Below are positions 33,497 through 42,412 of a DNA stretch of 64,000 bases, piece after piece. The first letter of the stretch is position 1, and the number at the start of each line of letters is the position of its first letter. A program made the translations under genes and the position numbers. The notes beneath the pieces are model-generated. The model did no database searches, was not told the origin of the DNA, and saw only the letters and a program-made list of their open reading frames with translations. Source of the DNA: CAIYOL01 sp964494805 (GTDB lineage Bacteria > Planctomycetota > Phycisphaerae > Sedimentisphaerales > Anaerobacaceae); assembly GCA_964494805.1 (NCBI GenBank), contig CAZBST010000005.1:1-64000 (forward strand). Reading direction: 5' to 3'.

Positions 33497-34330
33497 TTAT
33501 TTAGGTGCGCAGGCTGGGTCTTCCGGGGTTACATCACAATCGATCAGCCAGTTGGCTACCATCAGTGCAAAATCGTGAAAATCAACTTTGCAATCGTTGT
33601 TCAAATCACCAACGAGCGTATACTGGCAGATTGGGACAATTGTTCCACTATCGACTACAAAATTATCAAGGTAAGCATCGCCGGAATTCAGTACCATGCC
33701 TTCGGACCAACCATCTATCTCTGGAAAGACAGCGCTGCCACCCCACGTGCCGTTAAGCAAATTCGGGACGGTAATCCAGGCATCAGCTGCCCAGTAACCG
33801 ATGTTACTTAAGTATAGTTTGTCTTCGCTTGAGTCGTAGGAGATATACAGAGTTCCATCGTTTGTGGTTCTATCCAAATGAGCGCCGGGGTCGTCAATGC
33901 CATCTATTGTTAGGTCGTAGTAAAAAAGCGGGTGGGGTATTCCCCCTGTATCAACCTTACAGCCTGCCTCTATTCCAAGTTCATTATCCTCGTCCTTGAT
34001 GAGATATAGCTCAACGGCGGCATCCTTGCCTGGAGGTCCAGAAGTTGCACTGAAGTGGAAATCAACCTTAAAAGAAAAGTCGTTTATCGGCGAAAATCCC
34101 CAGCCGTTAGCGAAATAACCAGCCCCTGATTCCACGCCCCCGGTTGAGCGTAGTTCTAATCTCTGGTTAGTTTCATCCACCCAGACATTGGGATCCCCCT
34201 GATAGAGATGCCATAAAGATGCATCCATCAAATTGTCGTTGAAATTATCCGATGGTAACGCATAGGCCACAGAAGTTATCACCGTTACTACACAAATTGT
34301 AATTAACTTTAGATGTGTTTCTCTTCTCAT
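33497..34330 (-). CDS. Secreted LamG-like protein with dockerin tail
   Basis: 277 residues. Signal peptide (ITICVVTVITSVAYA), a jelly-roll-like region (about 25-225) with DNFNDNLMDASLW at its start and DNFVVDSG at its end, then GDLNNDCKVDFHDFALMVANWLIDC (given here as the family motif) and the tail TPEDPACAPK. This ending is almost the same as that of the protein at 59265-60512. Probably exported and attached to the surface; a carbohydrate-binding role is inferred. RBS AAGGAGA precedes ATG. Confidence 0.75.
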   Translation of the reverse strand: MRRETHLKLITICVVTVITSVAYALPSDNFNDNLMDASLWHLYQGDPNVWVDETNQRLELRSTGGVESGAGYFANGWGFSPINDFSFKVDFHFSATSGPPGKDAAVELYLIKDEDNELGIEAGCKVDTGGIPHPLFYYDLTIDGIDDPGAHLDRTTNDGTLYISYDSSEDKLYLSNIGYWAADAWITVPNLLNGTWGGSAVFPEIDGWSEGMVLNSGDAYLDNFVVDSGTIVPICQYTLVGDLNNDCKVDFHDFALMVANWLIDCDVTPEDPACAPK

Positions 34331-34378
34331 ACTCTTCTCCTTCCTCTTGCCTTTTGCCCCCAGTCAAAAGCACCTTTA

Positions 34379-34406
34379 ATTGTATAATTTCCTGCCTGAA
34401 AGTCAA
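34379..34406 (-). promoter_or_regulatory. Promoter of the LamG-like gene
   Basis: On the minus strand TTGACT (34401-34406), 16 bases, TACAAT (34379-34384), 49 bases before the start codon. Confidence 0.55.
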
Positions 34407-34426
34407 GGGAAAATAGCAACAAAAAG

Positions 34427-34460
34427 TAAACTGCTACGGGGTTTAACCCGTAGCAGTTTA
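34427..34460. terminator. Strong hairpin with T-rich flanks on both strands
   Basis: A 14-bp perfect stem TAAACTGCTACGGG/CCCGTAGCAGTTTA with a 6-base loop. The minus strand continues CTTTTTG, the plus strand TTTATTTATT. No gene ends here; it separates two divergent genes, so it may end a small unannotated transcript from 34461-34731, a region in which I see no gene. Confidence 0.55.
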
Positions 34461-34731
34461 TTTATTACCCATCCGACGATAACGATGTTTAACAAGGTAA
34501 TCCCACTATAGTAGCTGACTGCTGATAATACAAATACAACTCATAGCCCAACATTACCTGTACCGAGCGCCATCCTAATATTCCGATAATTCTTCCCCAA
34601 AAAACAGATTAGTAGCTCTTAGGATAGAATTAAAAGAGCTAACTCTGTTTAAGAAAATTCACCTTAATACACCATCCTCATATGCCGACTTTCCTTGCAT
34701 TAGTGGAAAAGAAGGGTTGGGGAACGATATC

Positions 34732-35823
34732 ATGCATAAGTGTTCTTTGTTGTTCATGTTGTTATTTATAATAACCGGCTGTGAGGCCAAAATGGTTAAC
34801 ACAGAACATATGGCGCAGTCGAGGCAACCATGCTATATTAAACCCAACCACCTATCTTTCAACGTCACAATATCTGAAATGGATCCTAATGGAGAAGTGC
34901 AGATTGTAACTGACTGGAGCAACGCTAATATTATGCTGGAGCAACCTTGCCGAGTAAGATATAAAAGTCCAGAGTTTGGGAGAACTGTTATTCTGACCGG
35001 TCGGTTACCGAATGGCAAAAAATATCCTGTTTGGATTGACAGCGGCATGGTAACTTGGCCAATTCTTGTGAATGATTGTATTGCAAAGGAAAATAAATTA
35101 GATATCTTGTGCCGCGATAGTAACCCCTACAGTGAACTTAGTTACTTGCCTTCACTAGAAATCGGCAATCTAACTATTCAAAATCTTGCTTGTCTATATA
35201 TACCTCGACATTGGGAATTACAAGTGTTTGGCCTGCCGATATGGCAAGACAAGAGAGTAGTGTTTGGTATTGAGGCAATGGCGAGGTTTCGATATATACT
35301 ATTTGACAATGTCAAAAAAGAGCTCGAATTTTCTTACAAACAACCTTTTTGTCCTATAGAGTTTGAAAAATGGGTCTACTATCCTTTTACACTCAAGAAC
35401 ATGGGATATCCAGATGGTAGGCGACTTATAGTTAACATTCCTATTGCAGGAGAAACTTATCACATTGAATTTGATACCGGTGGTAGAGATATAGTTATAA
35501 GCCCAGACATGTGGGAAAACCTTCGTAAAAGAGTAAATACAACAGGGCTAAAACAAAATAAGTTTGTATCGTATAAATATGGGATTTTACCCTGCCATAC
35601 TGTTGTTGCTGATGAAATCGCTATCGGTAATATTATGATTAAGAATGCTGAAATTGAAATTTTACCCGAAGATAGCCCATATCTATTGAAAAAGGACTTA
35701 GGGCAAATCGGTATTCGGTGTTTCAGAGATACAGAAGTTGTGCTGGACTTTGAGCGTAATCTTATGTGGGTTAAGAACAAAGGTGATAAACCAATCTCTC
35801 CTCGCTCAATTGCTATGCAGTAA
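34732..35823 (+). CDS. Two-lobed retropepsin-like aspartic protease lipoprotein
   Basis: 363 residues from ATG 34732 (GGGGA upstream); a TTG at 34717 in the same frame is less likely. The signal peptide ends in a lipobox (IITGC, Cys17). Two similar halves follow, each with an aspartic-protease loop: WIDSG (about 101-105) and FDTGG (about 247-251), and each with the later G-I-x-x-(M/F)-x-R-F/D-x-x-x-x-(F)D motif (VFGIEAMARFRYILFD; IGIRCFRDTEVVLDF). Two DxG loops on one chain are what an active pepsin-like enzyme needs. The substrate is unknown; it would act in the periplasm or at the outer membrane. Confidence 0.65.
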   Translation: MHKCSLLFMLLFIITGCEAKMVNTEHMAQSRQPCYIKPNHLSFNVTISEMDPNGEVQIVTDWSNANIMLEQPCRVRYKSPEFGRTVILTGRLPNGKKYPVWIDSGMVTWPILVNDCIAKENKLDILCRDSNPYSELSYLPSLEIGNLTIQNLACLYIPRHWELQVFGLPIWQDKRVVFGIEAMARFRYILFDNVKKELEFSYKQPFCPIEFEKWVYYPFTLKNMGYPDGRRLIVNIPIAGETYHIEFDTGGRDIVISPDMWENLRKRVNTTGLKQNKFVSYKYGILPCHTVVADEIAIGNIMIKNAEIEILPEDSPYLLKKDLGQIGIRCFRDTEVVLDFERNLMWVKNKGDKPISPRSIAMQ

Positions 35824-35870
35824 TGTTGAGAAAAAATGGCAGGGTAGAAGAACCCCCACCCTAAACATCT

Positions 35871-35897
35871 TGGATTCCTGCTTTCGCAGGAATGACA
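35871..35897 (+). repeat. Short palindromic repeat (REP-like), copy 1
   Basis: TGGATTCCTG-CTTTCG-CAGGAATGACA folds into a hairpin. A variant in opposite orientation lies at 41855-41881. The same kind of element (GGATTCCCGC...GCGGGAATGAC) is widespread in bacterial intergenic DNA. Confidence 0.7.
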
Positions 35898-35943
35898 ATT
35901 TTTATCTTGCTGTTGTTTCCAAAAGCTGTTGTTTCCGAAAGCC

Positions 35944-36098
35944 GCCCCATTAGAGTAAACGACACTCTAAACAATGGGGCAGGCAATGAGGAACATTAGT
36001 GTTACGCAGGAGCGAAGCGACGAAGTAAGTAAAAAAGATGGCCGAACTGGAGGACACAACAGCAAGCATTGAAGAACCCCGCCAAAGTGTTGGCGGGG
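35944..36098. other. Two hairpins downstream of fabF
   Basis: GCCCCAT-TAGAGT pairs with ACTCTA/ATGGGGC (35944-35980), and CCCCGCCA pairs with TGGCGGGG (36077-36098). The second lies ten bases after the fabF stop on the minus strand and probably marks the end of the fatty-acid operon, although no T-run follows. Confidence 0.5.
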
Positions 36099-36107
36099 CT
36101 AACCAAG

Positions 36108-37358
36108 TTAACCAGTGTGTTTTCCGACGACGAGGCAGGCGTTGTGTCCGCCGAAGCCGAGGGAATTGCTCAAGGCGAAATCGACCTTTTTCTCGCGAGG
36201 TTTTAACGGCACATAATCCATCTTCAGGTCGCAACGCTCGTCCTGATTATCCAAATTGATAGTAGGGGGGATAATCGAATTGGTAATGGTTTTTACGGTC
36301 GCTATAAGCTCAACTGCACCGGTCGCTCCGAGTAAATGGCCGAGGCAGCTTTTCGTTGAGCTGATGGCCAGCTTATATGCGTGGTCGCCGAAGACGGTTT
36401 TTATAGCATTACTTTCAGATATGTCGTTTAACTCAGTACCTGTGCCGTGTGCGTTTATGTAATCGATTTTCTCTTTTTCTAAACCGGCATCGGCAATCGC
36501 CAGTTCCATCGCTCTTGCTGCTCCTTCACCATCCGGCGGGGGGGCGGTAATATGATAGCCATCATCGGTAGCGCCGTAGCCGAGAAGCTCAGCGTATATT
36601 TTCGCACCGCGTTTGCGAGCGTGGCTTTCTTCTTCCAAAACCAGAATACCGGCACCCTCGGAAAGGACGAAGCCATCCCTGTCTTTATCAAAAGGCCTTG
36701 ATGCTCTTTGAGGGTCGTCGTTTCGTGTGCTCAGTGACCTCGCAGCACAAAATGAGGCCAGTCCCACGGGTGAAAGGGCTGCTTCGGCGCCGCCAGTTAT
36801 CACAATATCGCTTCGTCCGTAAACGATATTGCAAAAGGCCTCGCCGATGGCGTGGTTGCTGGAAGCGCAGGCGCTGACGACACAAAAGTTAGGCCCTCGC
36901 AGGCCATAGCGAATAGCGATATTGCCGCAGCCGGCGTTGGCCATAAGCTTGGGAACGGTGAAAGGCGAGACCTGCCGGACGCCCTTGTTCAGCAGTTTTA
37001 TGTGCTGCTGTTCGATTTCCTGGATGCCGCCTATGCCTGTCCCTACGATGGTGCCCACGCGGGAAACGTCTTCCTTTGAGAAATCAAGTCCACTGTCATT
37101 GACGGCCTGGATTGCCGCAGCTATGGCAAGCTGCGAGAAGCGGTCCATTCGTTTGCTTTCCCGGTGGTCGACGTATTTTGTTGCGTCGAAGGTTTTTATT
37201 TCGCCCCCGAACCTTACCGGATATGTGCTGACGTCGAATGATTCTATATTGGAAACGCCGCTTTTACCCTCGCACAATGCAGCAAAAAGCCCGTCAGCAG
37301 ATTCGGCCAAAGCGGTAACACACCCCAAGCCAGTGATAACTACTCGTCGCCTGTTCAT
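36108..37358 (-). CDS. fabF: Beta-ketoacyl-ACP synthase II
   Basis: 416 residues, normal KAS II size. It extends acyl-ACP chains with malonyl-ACP. The active-site cysteine is Cys164 (NFCVVSACASSNHAIGEAF); the two histidines lie in NAHGTGTELND and SCLGHLLGATGAVE. It is last in the rpmF-plsX-fabHDG-acpP-fabF operon, 19 bases after acpP. Confidence 0.97.
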   Translation of the reverse strand: MNRRRVVITGLGCVTALAESADGLFAALCEGKSGVSNIESFDVSTYPVRFGGEIKTFDATKYVDHRESKRMDRFSQLAIAAAIQAVNDSGLDFSKEDVSRVGTIVGTGIGGIQEIEQQHIKLLNKGVRQVSPFTVPKLMANAGCGNIAIRYGLRGPNFCVVSACASSNHAIGEAFCNIVYGRSDIVITGGAEAALSPVGLASFCAARSLSTRNDDPQRASRPFDKDRDGFVLSEGAGILVLEEESHARKRGAKIYAELLGYGATDDGYHITAPPPDGEGAARAMELAIADAGLEKEKIDYINAHGTGTELNDISESNAIKTVFGDHAYKLAISSTKSCLGHLLGATGAVELIATVKTITNSIIPPTINLDNQDERCDLKMDYVPLKPREKKVDFALSNSLGFGGHNACLVVGKHTG

Positions 37359-37377
37359 AATGCTCTGGACTTGTTTG

Positions 37378-37650
37378 TTACTCTTGGCTTTTGGAACGTG
37401 CTATATTGGCAATGTAATCAATTGCGGCACCGACCGTCTGGATTTTCTCGGCCTCTTCATCCGGAATACTCATATCAAATTCATCTTCAAACTCCATAAC
37501 CAGCTCGACCGTATCCAGGGAGTCGGCGTTTAAGTCATTAATAAATGAGGTCTCACGAGTTATTTCAGACTTATCTACGCCCATTTGCTCACTTATTATT
37601 TCGATTACTCTGCTTTCAATTGCCTGAACGTCTATCTCATCAGCACTCAC
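37378..37650 (-). CDS. acpP: Acyl carrier protein
   Basis: 90 residues, very acidic, with the phosphopantetheine serine in LNADSLDTVELVMEFEDEF. It carries the growing chain for the Fab enzymes around it. The start is GTG 37650 with a TAGGAGA ribosome site upstream; the N-terminus is a few residues longer than E. coli ACP. The 180 bases to fabG contain a GGCGGGC/CGCC-rich stretch that might adjust its expression relative to the enzymes. Confidence 0.96.
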   Translation of the reverse strand: MSADEIDVQAIESRVIEIISEQMGVDKSEITRETSFINDLNADSLDTVELVMEFEDEFDMSIPDEEAEKIQTVGAAIDYIANIARSKSQE

Positions 37651-37831
37651 TTGTTTTTCTCCTAAGCCAAACAGAAATTTGTTTTACTACCTTACGATTA
37701 ATGAAAATCAGTTATAACAGTTACTTATGACGTTTTTCATTTCAGGCGGGCCGGCCTTTAGCGAGCCCTCGCCTTTAAGGCGGGTATATTACCCACTAAA
37801 TTGCTCCTATACAAACATTTTTTTAATTTTT

Positions 37832-38569
37832 TTACATCGCCATTCCGCCATCTACGCAGAGCACCTGCCCCGTCATATAACCGGCCTCGTCGCTTGAAAG
37901 AAACGCTACCGCTTTAGCCACGTCCTCCACGGTGCCAAACCGCTTAACCGGGATTACCTGCATCGCAGCGTCTTTTACCGGCTGGGCGAGCACCTCCGTC
38001 ATTTCCGTCATAATAAAGCCGGGGGCGATGCAATTGGCGGTGATATTCTTTTTGCCGAGCTCCCTGGCCACTGATTTTGTCATCCCGATAAGGCCCGCCT
38101 TGCTTGCCGCGTAATTGCTTGAGCCGGCCTGTCCCATAACTGCCGCAACGGAGCTAATATTTACTATCCGCCCGAACTTGTTGCGGACCATAGATTTCGA
38201 TGCAACTACCGTCGCCATAAAAGCGGCACGCAGGTTCACGTTGATGACTTTATCGAAGTCTTCTTCGTTCATTTGTATTATCAGCTTGTCGCGTGTAATT
38301 CCTGCGTTATTGACCAGAATCCCTATTCCATTATATTCCGCAGCCAGCGCCTCAAGTGTTTCGGTGAATTTGTCCGTATCGGTTATGTCCACGCATTTGG
38401 TTACAACGCTGAAACCTGCATCTTTTACGACATTTTCAAGCTCGGTAAGCTGGCCTGCGTTTATGTCCAGCCCCGCAACAATACGGCCTTGTCTGAGCAG
38501 TTCCAGCACAATCGCACGTCCTATTCCTCTGGCGGCGCCCGTTACGACAGCCAGTCTTTTCTCCGGCAT
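37832..38569 (-). CDS. fabG: 3-oxoacyl-ACP reductase
   Basis: 245 residues, short-chain dehydrogenase. NADPH-binding GAARGIGR near the N-terminus, NNAG (LVNNAGITRD), catalytic serine in NISSVAA, and the YxxxK pair in SNYAASKAG. It reduces 3-oxoacyl-ACP. RBS AAGGAGA lies eight bases before ATG. Confidence 0.97.
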   Translation of the reverse strand: MPEKRLAVVTGAARGIGRAIVLELLRQGRIVAGLDINAGQLTELENVVKDAGFSVVTKCVDITDTDKFTETLEALAAEYNGIGILVNNAGITRDKLIIQMNEEDFDKVINVNLRAAFMATVVASKSMVRNKFGRIVNISSVAAVMGQAGSSNYAASKAGLIGMTKSVARELGKKNITANCIAPGFIMTEMTEVLAQPVKDAAMQVIPVKRFGTVEDVAKAVAFLSSDEAGYMTGQVLCVDGGMAM

Positions 38570-38592
38570 ACTTCCAATCTCCTTGTCTAAAC

Positions 38593-39519
38593 TTAAGAAT
38601 TCAGCAGTTCCTCTATTGCCTGCAAGCTGCTTATATTTACAATGTTTTGTTTCCTGTTAATTCTCCGCATAAGACCGGTTAAAACCTTCCCAGGCCCAAT
38701 CTCGTAAAATTCCTCAATTCCGTCGGTGATAAGTTTTTCCATACATTTTTGCCAAAGGACAGGGCAAGTCAATTGTTTTATTAGCCCTTCTGCGATTTTC
38801 TCGGCGCTTTTATAATATTCGGCGTCAATATTAGCAATAGTTTTAATATCTCCCGGCTCTGAAATCCTGCATTTTCGCAGCGCTTCTTTAAGAGCGTCCG
38901 CCGCGCTGGACATCATTTCAGTATGAAAAGCGCCGGCTACTTCCAGCCGGATAGCTTTAACGGCCCCGTATTTGCCAGCTAACTTTTCCACCCGCTCACA
39001 GGCCGTTTTGCCGCCGCTTATTACAATTTGGCCCGGGCAGTTAAAATTAACGGCAGCTAAAACTTCGCCCTTGCCGGCCTCAGCACAAAGCTGACCGACC
39101 TTTTCCTCATCGAGGCCGATTATGCTCACCATTGCACCGTTGGTGGCGTCAGCCGCCGCCTGCATTGCCTCACCTCGTTTTTGGACAAGAGATAGGGCCT
39201 CTTCAAAGCTGATTACTTCTGCGGCATACAGGGCGGTATATTCGCCTAAGCTAAGCCCTGCTGTTACATCCACCTTGAGTCCTTTTGTCTTGACCACTTC
39301 CAGCAGGGCAGCGGAGGTTACAAAAATCGCCGGCTGGGAAACCGTTGTGGTATTTAATTTTTCTGCAGGCCCTTCGAAACATATCCTGCTTAAATCAAAT
39401 CCGACGATAGCATTTGCCCTGTCAAAAATCTTCGCCGCAGCATCGAATTTCTGAGCTATTTCCTTGCCCATTCCGACGGCTTGAGCTCCCTGTCCTGGAA
39501 ATAAAAAGGCAGTCCTCAT
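38593..39519 (-). CDS. fabD: Malonyl-CoA-ACP transacylase
   Basis: 308 residues from ATG 39519 (a TTG two codons earlier is less likely). It loads malonate onto ACP. Catalytic serine in GLSLGEYTALYAAE, where most relatives have GHSLGE, so Leu replaces His before the serine; the oxyanion region LFPGQGAQ and the AGAFHTEMM histidine are present. In operon between fabH and fabG. Confidence 0.95.
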   Translation of the reverse strand: MRTAFLFPGQGAQAVGMGKEIAQKFDAAAKIFDRANAIVGFDLSRICFEGPAEKLNTTTVSQPAIFVTSAALLEVVKTKGLKVDVTAGLSLGEYTALYAAEVISFEEALSLVQKRGEAMQAAADATNGAMVSIIGLDEEKVGQLCAEAGKGEVLAAVNFNCPGQIVISGGKTACERVEKLAGKYGAVKAIRLEVAGAFHTEMMSSAADALKEALRKCRISEPGDIKTIANIDAEYYKSAEKIAEGLIKQLTCPVLWQKCMEKLITDGIEEFYEIGPGKVLTGLMRRINRKQNIVNISSLQAIEELLNS

Positions 39520-39549
39520 AGCCAATATCTCGTTTAATACCTTACGTTG

Positions 39550-40563
39550 TTAAAACTCGAATACAGTTGCCCCCCAGGTCAGCCCGGCTCCAAACGCCAC
39601 GAAGATAACAATATCGCCTCGCTTGATTCTACCCGACCTGACACACTCATCGAAAGCAATCGGCACCGATGCCGCCGACGTATTGCCGTACTCGGCTATA
39701 TTCAAGTATACCTTGTCGTCGGGCAGTTTGAGACGCTTTGCGGCAGACTCGATAATTCTCGCGTTCATTTGATGAGAAATAACCATACTGATATCATCAA
39801 TGTTCAATCCGCAGTTGTCCATACAGTCGGTAATGGCCTCGACAATACGGCGAACCGCCTGCTGATAGACCTCTCTGCCTTTTATTTCCATATAGATTTT
39901 TTTTGGGTCCTCCAGCTTCTTATTCGGCGGGTGTCGGGAGCCATACGCCTGGCAGTTTAGTGCTTCCCAGCGGTCCCCATCCGATGACATAGTGCAGTAA
40001 ATGATGCCCTTGCGGCCGTCTTCTTTTCTTTCGAGAACAACTGCCCCGGCGCCGTCTCCAAAAAGGATACAGCTCGTTCGGTCTTCCCAGTTTGTAATCT
40101 TGCTCAAAGTTTCCGCCCCTATTACGAGGGCATTTTTAATCCGGCCGCTCTCTATGAATTGCTGCACAATAGACAAACCATACACAAAACCGCTGCAGGC
40201 CGCAGCCAAATCGAAGACCCACGCCTTCCTTGCTTCCAGGCTTCGCTGCACAAAGGACGCCGTTGAAGGAAAGACCATCTCCGGCGTGATAGTGGCCACG
40301 ATAATAAGGTCAAGCTCACCGGCATCAAGATGTGCCTCGGCCAAAGCCTTTTTAGCCGCCTCAGTGGCTAAAAATGCGGTAGTTTCGTCGTCGGTGGTGA
40401 TATGCCGGGTCTTAATGCCTGTTCGGTCGGTAATCCACTCGTCCGAGGTATCCACCATCTTTGCCAGCTCGTCGTTCGTTAATTTTTTTGCCGGTGCAAA
40501 TGAGCCGTAACCGGTGATGACCGCGTGGTAATTGGGGCTATGCTCCCTGACTTCCTTGTTCAT
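39550..40563 (-). CDS. fabH: Beta-ketoacyl-ACP synthase III
   Basis: About 337 residues. It starts fatty-acid synthesis from an acyl-CoA primer and malonyl-ACP. The active-site cysteine is in DLAAACSGFVYGL (about Cys123), with histidine in ISHQMNARI and asparagine in AEYGNTSAASVP. It overlaps plsX by about 26 bases, showing tight coupling. Confidence 0.96.
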   Translation of the reverse strand: MNKEVREHSPNYHAVITGYGSFAPAKKLTNDELAKMVDTSDEWITDRTGIKTRHITTDDETTAFLATEAAKKALAEAHLDAGELDLIIVATITPEMVFPSTASFVQRSLEARKAWVFDLAAACSGFVYGLSIVQQFIESGRIKNALVIGAETLSKITNWEDRTSCILFGDGAGAVVLERKEDGRKGIIYCTMSSDGDRWEALNCQAYGSRHPPNKKLEDPKKIYMEIKGREVYQQAVRRIVEAITDCMDNCGLNIDDISMVISHQMNARIIESAAKRLKLPDDKVYLNIAEYGNTSAASVPIAFDECVRSGRIKRGDIVIFVAFGAGLTWGATVFEF

Positions 40564-41566
40564 CAATTGTCCTTACAGATGTGCTTGATAAATATTTGAC
40601 AATCTTATCGTTTATTTTTTTCGTATGGAACGCTTTGGCCGTCAAAATAGCGTTCTTAATTGTTCTGCTTTCGCTTGCTCCGTGGCATATCAATGCAGTG
40701 CCGTTAATGCCTAACAGTGGCGCTCCGCCGTATTCGTTATAGTCATATTTCTTGTAAATCCGCTTCATCACGGGCTTGAACTTCATAACAAGCAGCAGTT
40801 TCTCCTCGCCGAGTTCGTGCTTTATTGCCTTAAACAGACCGTCAACAACTCCCTCGGTCAGCTTCAATATCACATTACCTACGAAACCGTCGCATATTGC
40901 AACATCGCAAATGCCTTTGAAGATGTCTCTGCCTTCGATGTTCCCGATGAAGTTCAGGTTCACGTCGGATTTCATAAGCTCACGTGCCTTTTTAACAACC
41001 TCATCGCCCTTTCCCTCTTCTTGCCCGATGCTCATAATTCCGACCCGTGGGTTTTCAATCCCGAGCACGTGCTTCGAATACATCTTAGCCATAACCCCGT
41101 ATTGATAAAAATTTATCGGCTTAGGTGCAATATTCGCACCAACGTCGCATATCGTTACCGGCCCTTCGAAAGTGGGGAAAACCACCGCTATTCCCGGCCG
41201 GTTAACGCCGGGGAGATTTCTCATCCTCATCTGGAAAGCTACGACACAGGCCCCCGTATTGCCCGCTGAGATGACTGCGTCCGCCTGGCCTTCCTTGGCC
41301 ATTTTGGCCATAACAGCAATGGAGCTGTTGTGCTTTTTTCGCAGGCTCTCTATCGGCGACTCGTCCATACTGATAACTTCCGGTGCGTCAACGATAGTTA
41401 CGCCCTTTTTGCGAAGTTTTGAAGGTACCTTCTGCTCTACTATCTCCTTCGGGCCGACGAGTATCACCTCGTCATTCTTCTCGAGTAGTTCAATTGCTTC
41501 CAGTGCCCCTGAGATAATCTCGGCCGGTGCCTTGTCGCCTCCCATTGCGTCAATTGCAATCCGCAT
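40538..41566 (-). CDS. plsX: Phosphate acyltransferase PlsX
   Basis: 342 residues. PlsX makes acyl-phosphate from acyl-ACP, the first step toward phosphatidic acid with PlsY. Recognised by IAIDAMGGDKAP at the N-terminus, SAGNTGACV, RPGIAVVFPT, CDVGANIAPKP and GFVGNVILKLTEG. It is the second gene after rpmF. Confidence 0.97.
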   Translation of the reverse strand: MRIAIDAMGGDKAPAEIISGALEAIELLEKNDEVILVGPKEIVEQKVPSKLRKKGVTIVDAPEVISMDESPIESLRKKHNSSIAVMAKMAKEGQADAVISAGNTGACVVAFQMRMRNLPGVNRPGIAVVFPTFEGPVTICDVGANIAPKPINFYQYGVMAKMYSKHVLGIENPRVGIMSIGQEEGKGDEVVKKARELMKSDVNLNFIGNIEGRDIFKGICDVAICDGFVGNVILKLTEGVVDGLFKAIKHELGEEKLLLVMKFKPVMKRIYKKYDYNEYGGAPLLGINGTALICHGASESRTIKNAILTAKAFHTKKINDKIVKYLSSTSVRTIDEQGSQGA

Positions 41567-41570
41567 CTTT

Positions 41571-41765
41571 TTACGCCTTCTCCTCTTCCTTCTTGCTTAT
41601 CTTCAGCGTTGTTTTTGGATTGACATAGCCGCAATTTGGGCACGCTGCGTGCGGCAGCTTCGCCTGATCACATTTTGGACAGACCGCATAATTTACCGCC
41701 TTTAGCCGGTGATGGCTTCGCCGGGTGCGTGTTCTGCATTTACTTATCTTTTTTACCGGTAGCAT
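41571..41765 (-). CDS. rpmF: 50S ribosomal protein L32
   Basis: 64 residues with the L32 pattern VKKISKCRTRTRRSHHRLKA and a zinc-binding pair of CxxC motifs (CPKC, CPNC). First gene of the fatty-acid operon, a common bacterial order that links ribosome and membrane growth. RBS GGAG precedes ATG. Confidence 0.97.
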   Translation of the reverse strand: MLPVKKISKCRTRTRRSHHRLKAVNYAVCPKCDQAKLPHAACPNCGYVNPKTTLKISKKEEEKA

Positions 41766-41797
41766 TTAAATAGCTCCAAATAATACTAAAAACCCTC

Positions 41798-41826
41798 TTA
41801 ATAGTTAAACATCGCCCCTTTGTCAA
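41798..41826 (-). promoter_or_regulatory. Promoter of the rpmF-fab operon
   Basis: On the minus strand a perfect TTGACA (41821-41826), 17 bases, TATTAA (41798-41803), 33 bases before rpmF. Confidence 0.75.
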
Positions 41827-41854
41827 GCGAATTTTACAGAATGGCGACGCACAT

Positions 41855-41881
41855 TGTCATTCCCGCGGAAGCGGGAATCCA
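41855..41881 (-). repeat. Short palindromic repeat (REP-like), copy 2
   Basis: TGTCATTCCCGC-GGAA-GCGGGAATCCA, the reverse orientation of the element at 35871-35897, with a stronger stem. It lies just upstream of the fab operon promoter. Confidence 0.7.
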
Positions 41882-41975
41882 CCTACTTTTCCTTTTACTT
41901 TCCCTTTCCCCGCCGTACAATACGCAGTATGGCTTACGCCACTAAATCAATTCAAATATGGGAAAGGAGCATTTT

Positions 41976-42383
41976 ATGACTCTTGAAGAATTAAAACAAT
42001 TCATAAAACAGGTTGGCTGGGGCTTCCTGGCTACTACCGATGGCCGAATCGTCGGCGTCAGGCCGATGGGTGCTGTTGCCTGGAAGGATGGCGAGTTTCT
42101 ATGTGCAACGGGCGCCTCTTCCGACAAAATCGCTCAGCTTAAAAAAGTCCCTTATGCCGAATATTGTTTCTGCGATACCAAAGGCAAGCACGTTCGCATC
42201 GCAGGCCCTTGCACGGTCAGCACCGACAACGCCGAAAAGCTTTGGCTTTACAAAGAGCTTCCGTCTCTGAAAGAGCACATCTCCGACCCAGCCTCGCCGG
42301 ATTACGTCATAATTAAAATGACGCCCGACAACATCCGTGTTATGAATCCCGACTATTCGTATTCACAGGTGGAACTAAAATAA
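41976..42383 (+). CDS. Pyridoxamine 5'-phosphate oxidase-family protein
   Basis: 135 residues from ATG 41976, which has AAAGGAG eight bases upstream. A split-barrel flavin-binding fold is suggested by LATTDGRIVGVRPMGAVAWKDGEFL and the later KVPYAEYCFCD. Relatives bind FMN or F420 and reduce small molecules; it is too short to be the classical PdxH. Substrate unknown. Confidence 0.8.
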   Translation: MTLEELKQFIKQVGWGFLATTDGRIVGVRPMGAVAWKDGEFLCATGASSDKIAQLKKVPYAEYCFCDTKGKHVRIAGPCTVSTDNAEKLWLYKELPSLKEHISDPASPDYVIIKMTPDNIRVMNPDYSYSQVELK

Positions 42384-42412
42384 ACTCTGTAAGATTTTAG
42401 AAAGGACGAAAT

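Noticed and set aside
38593..39519. FabD judged inactive because GHSxGE reads GLSLGE
   Set aside because: The nucleophile serine and later His are intact and the gene sits in a complete fab operon; one flanking substitution is not evidence of loss.
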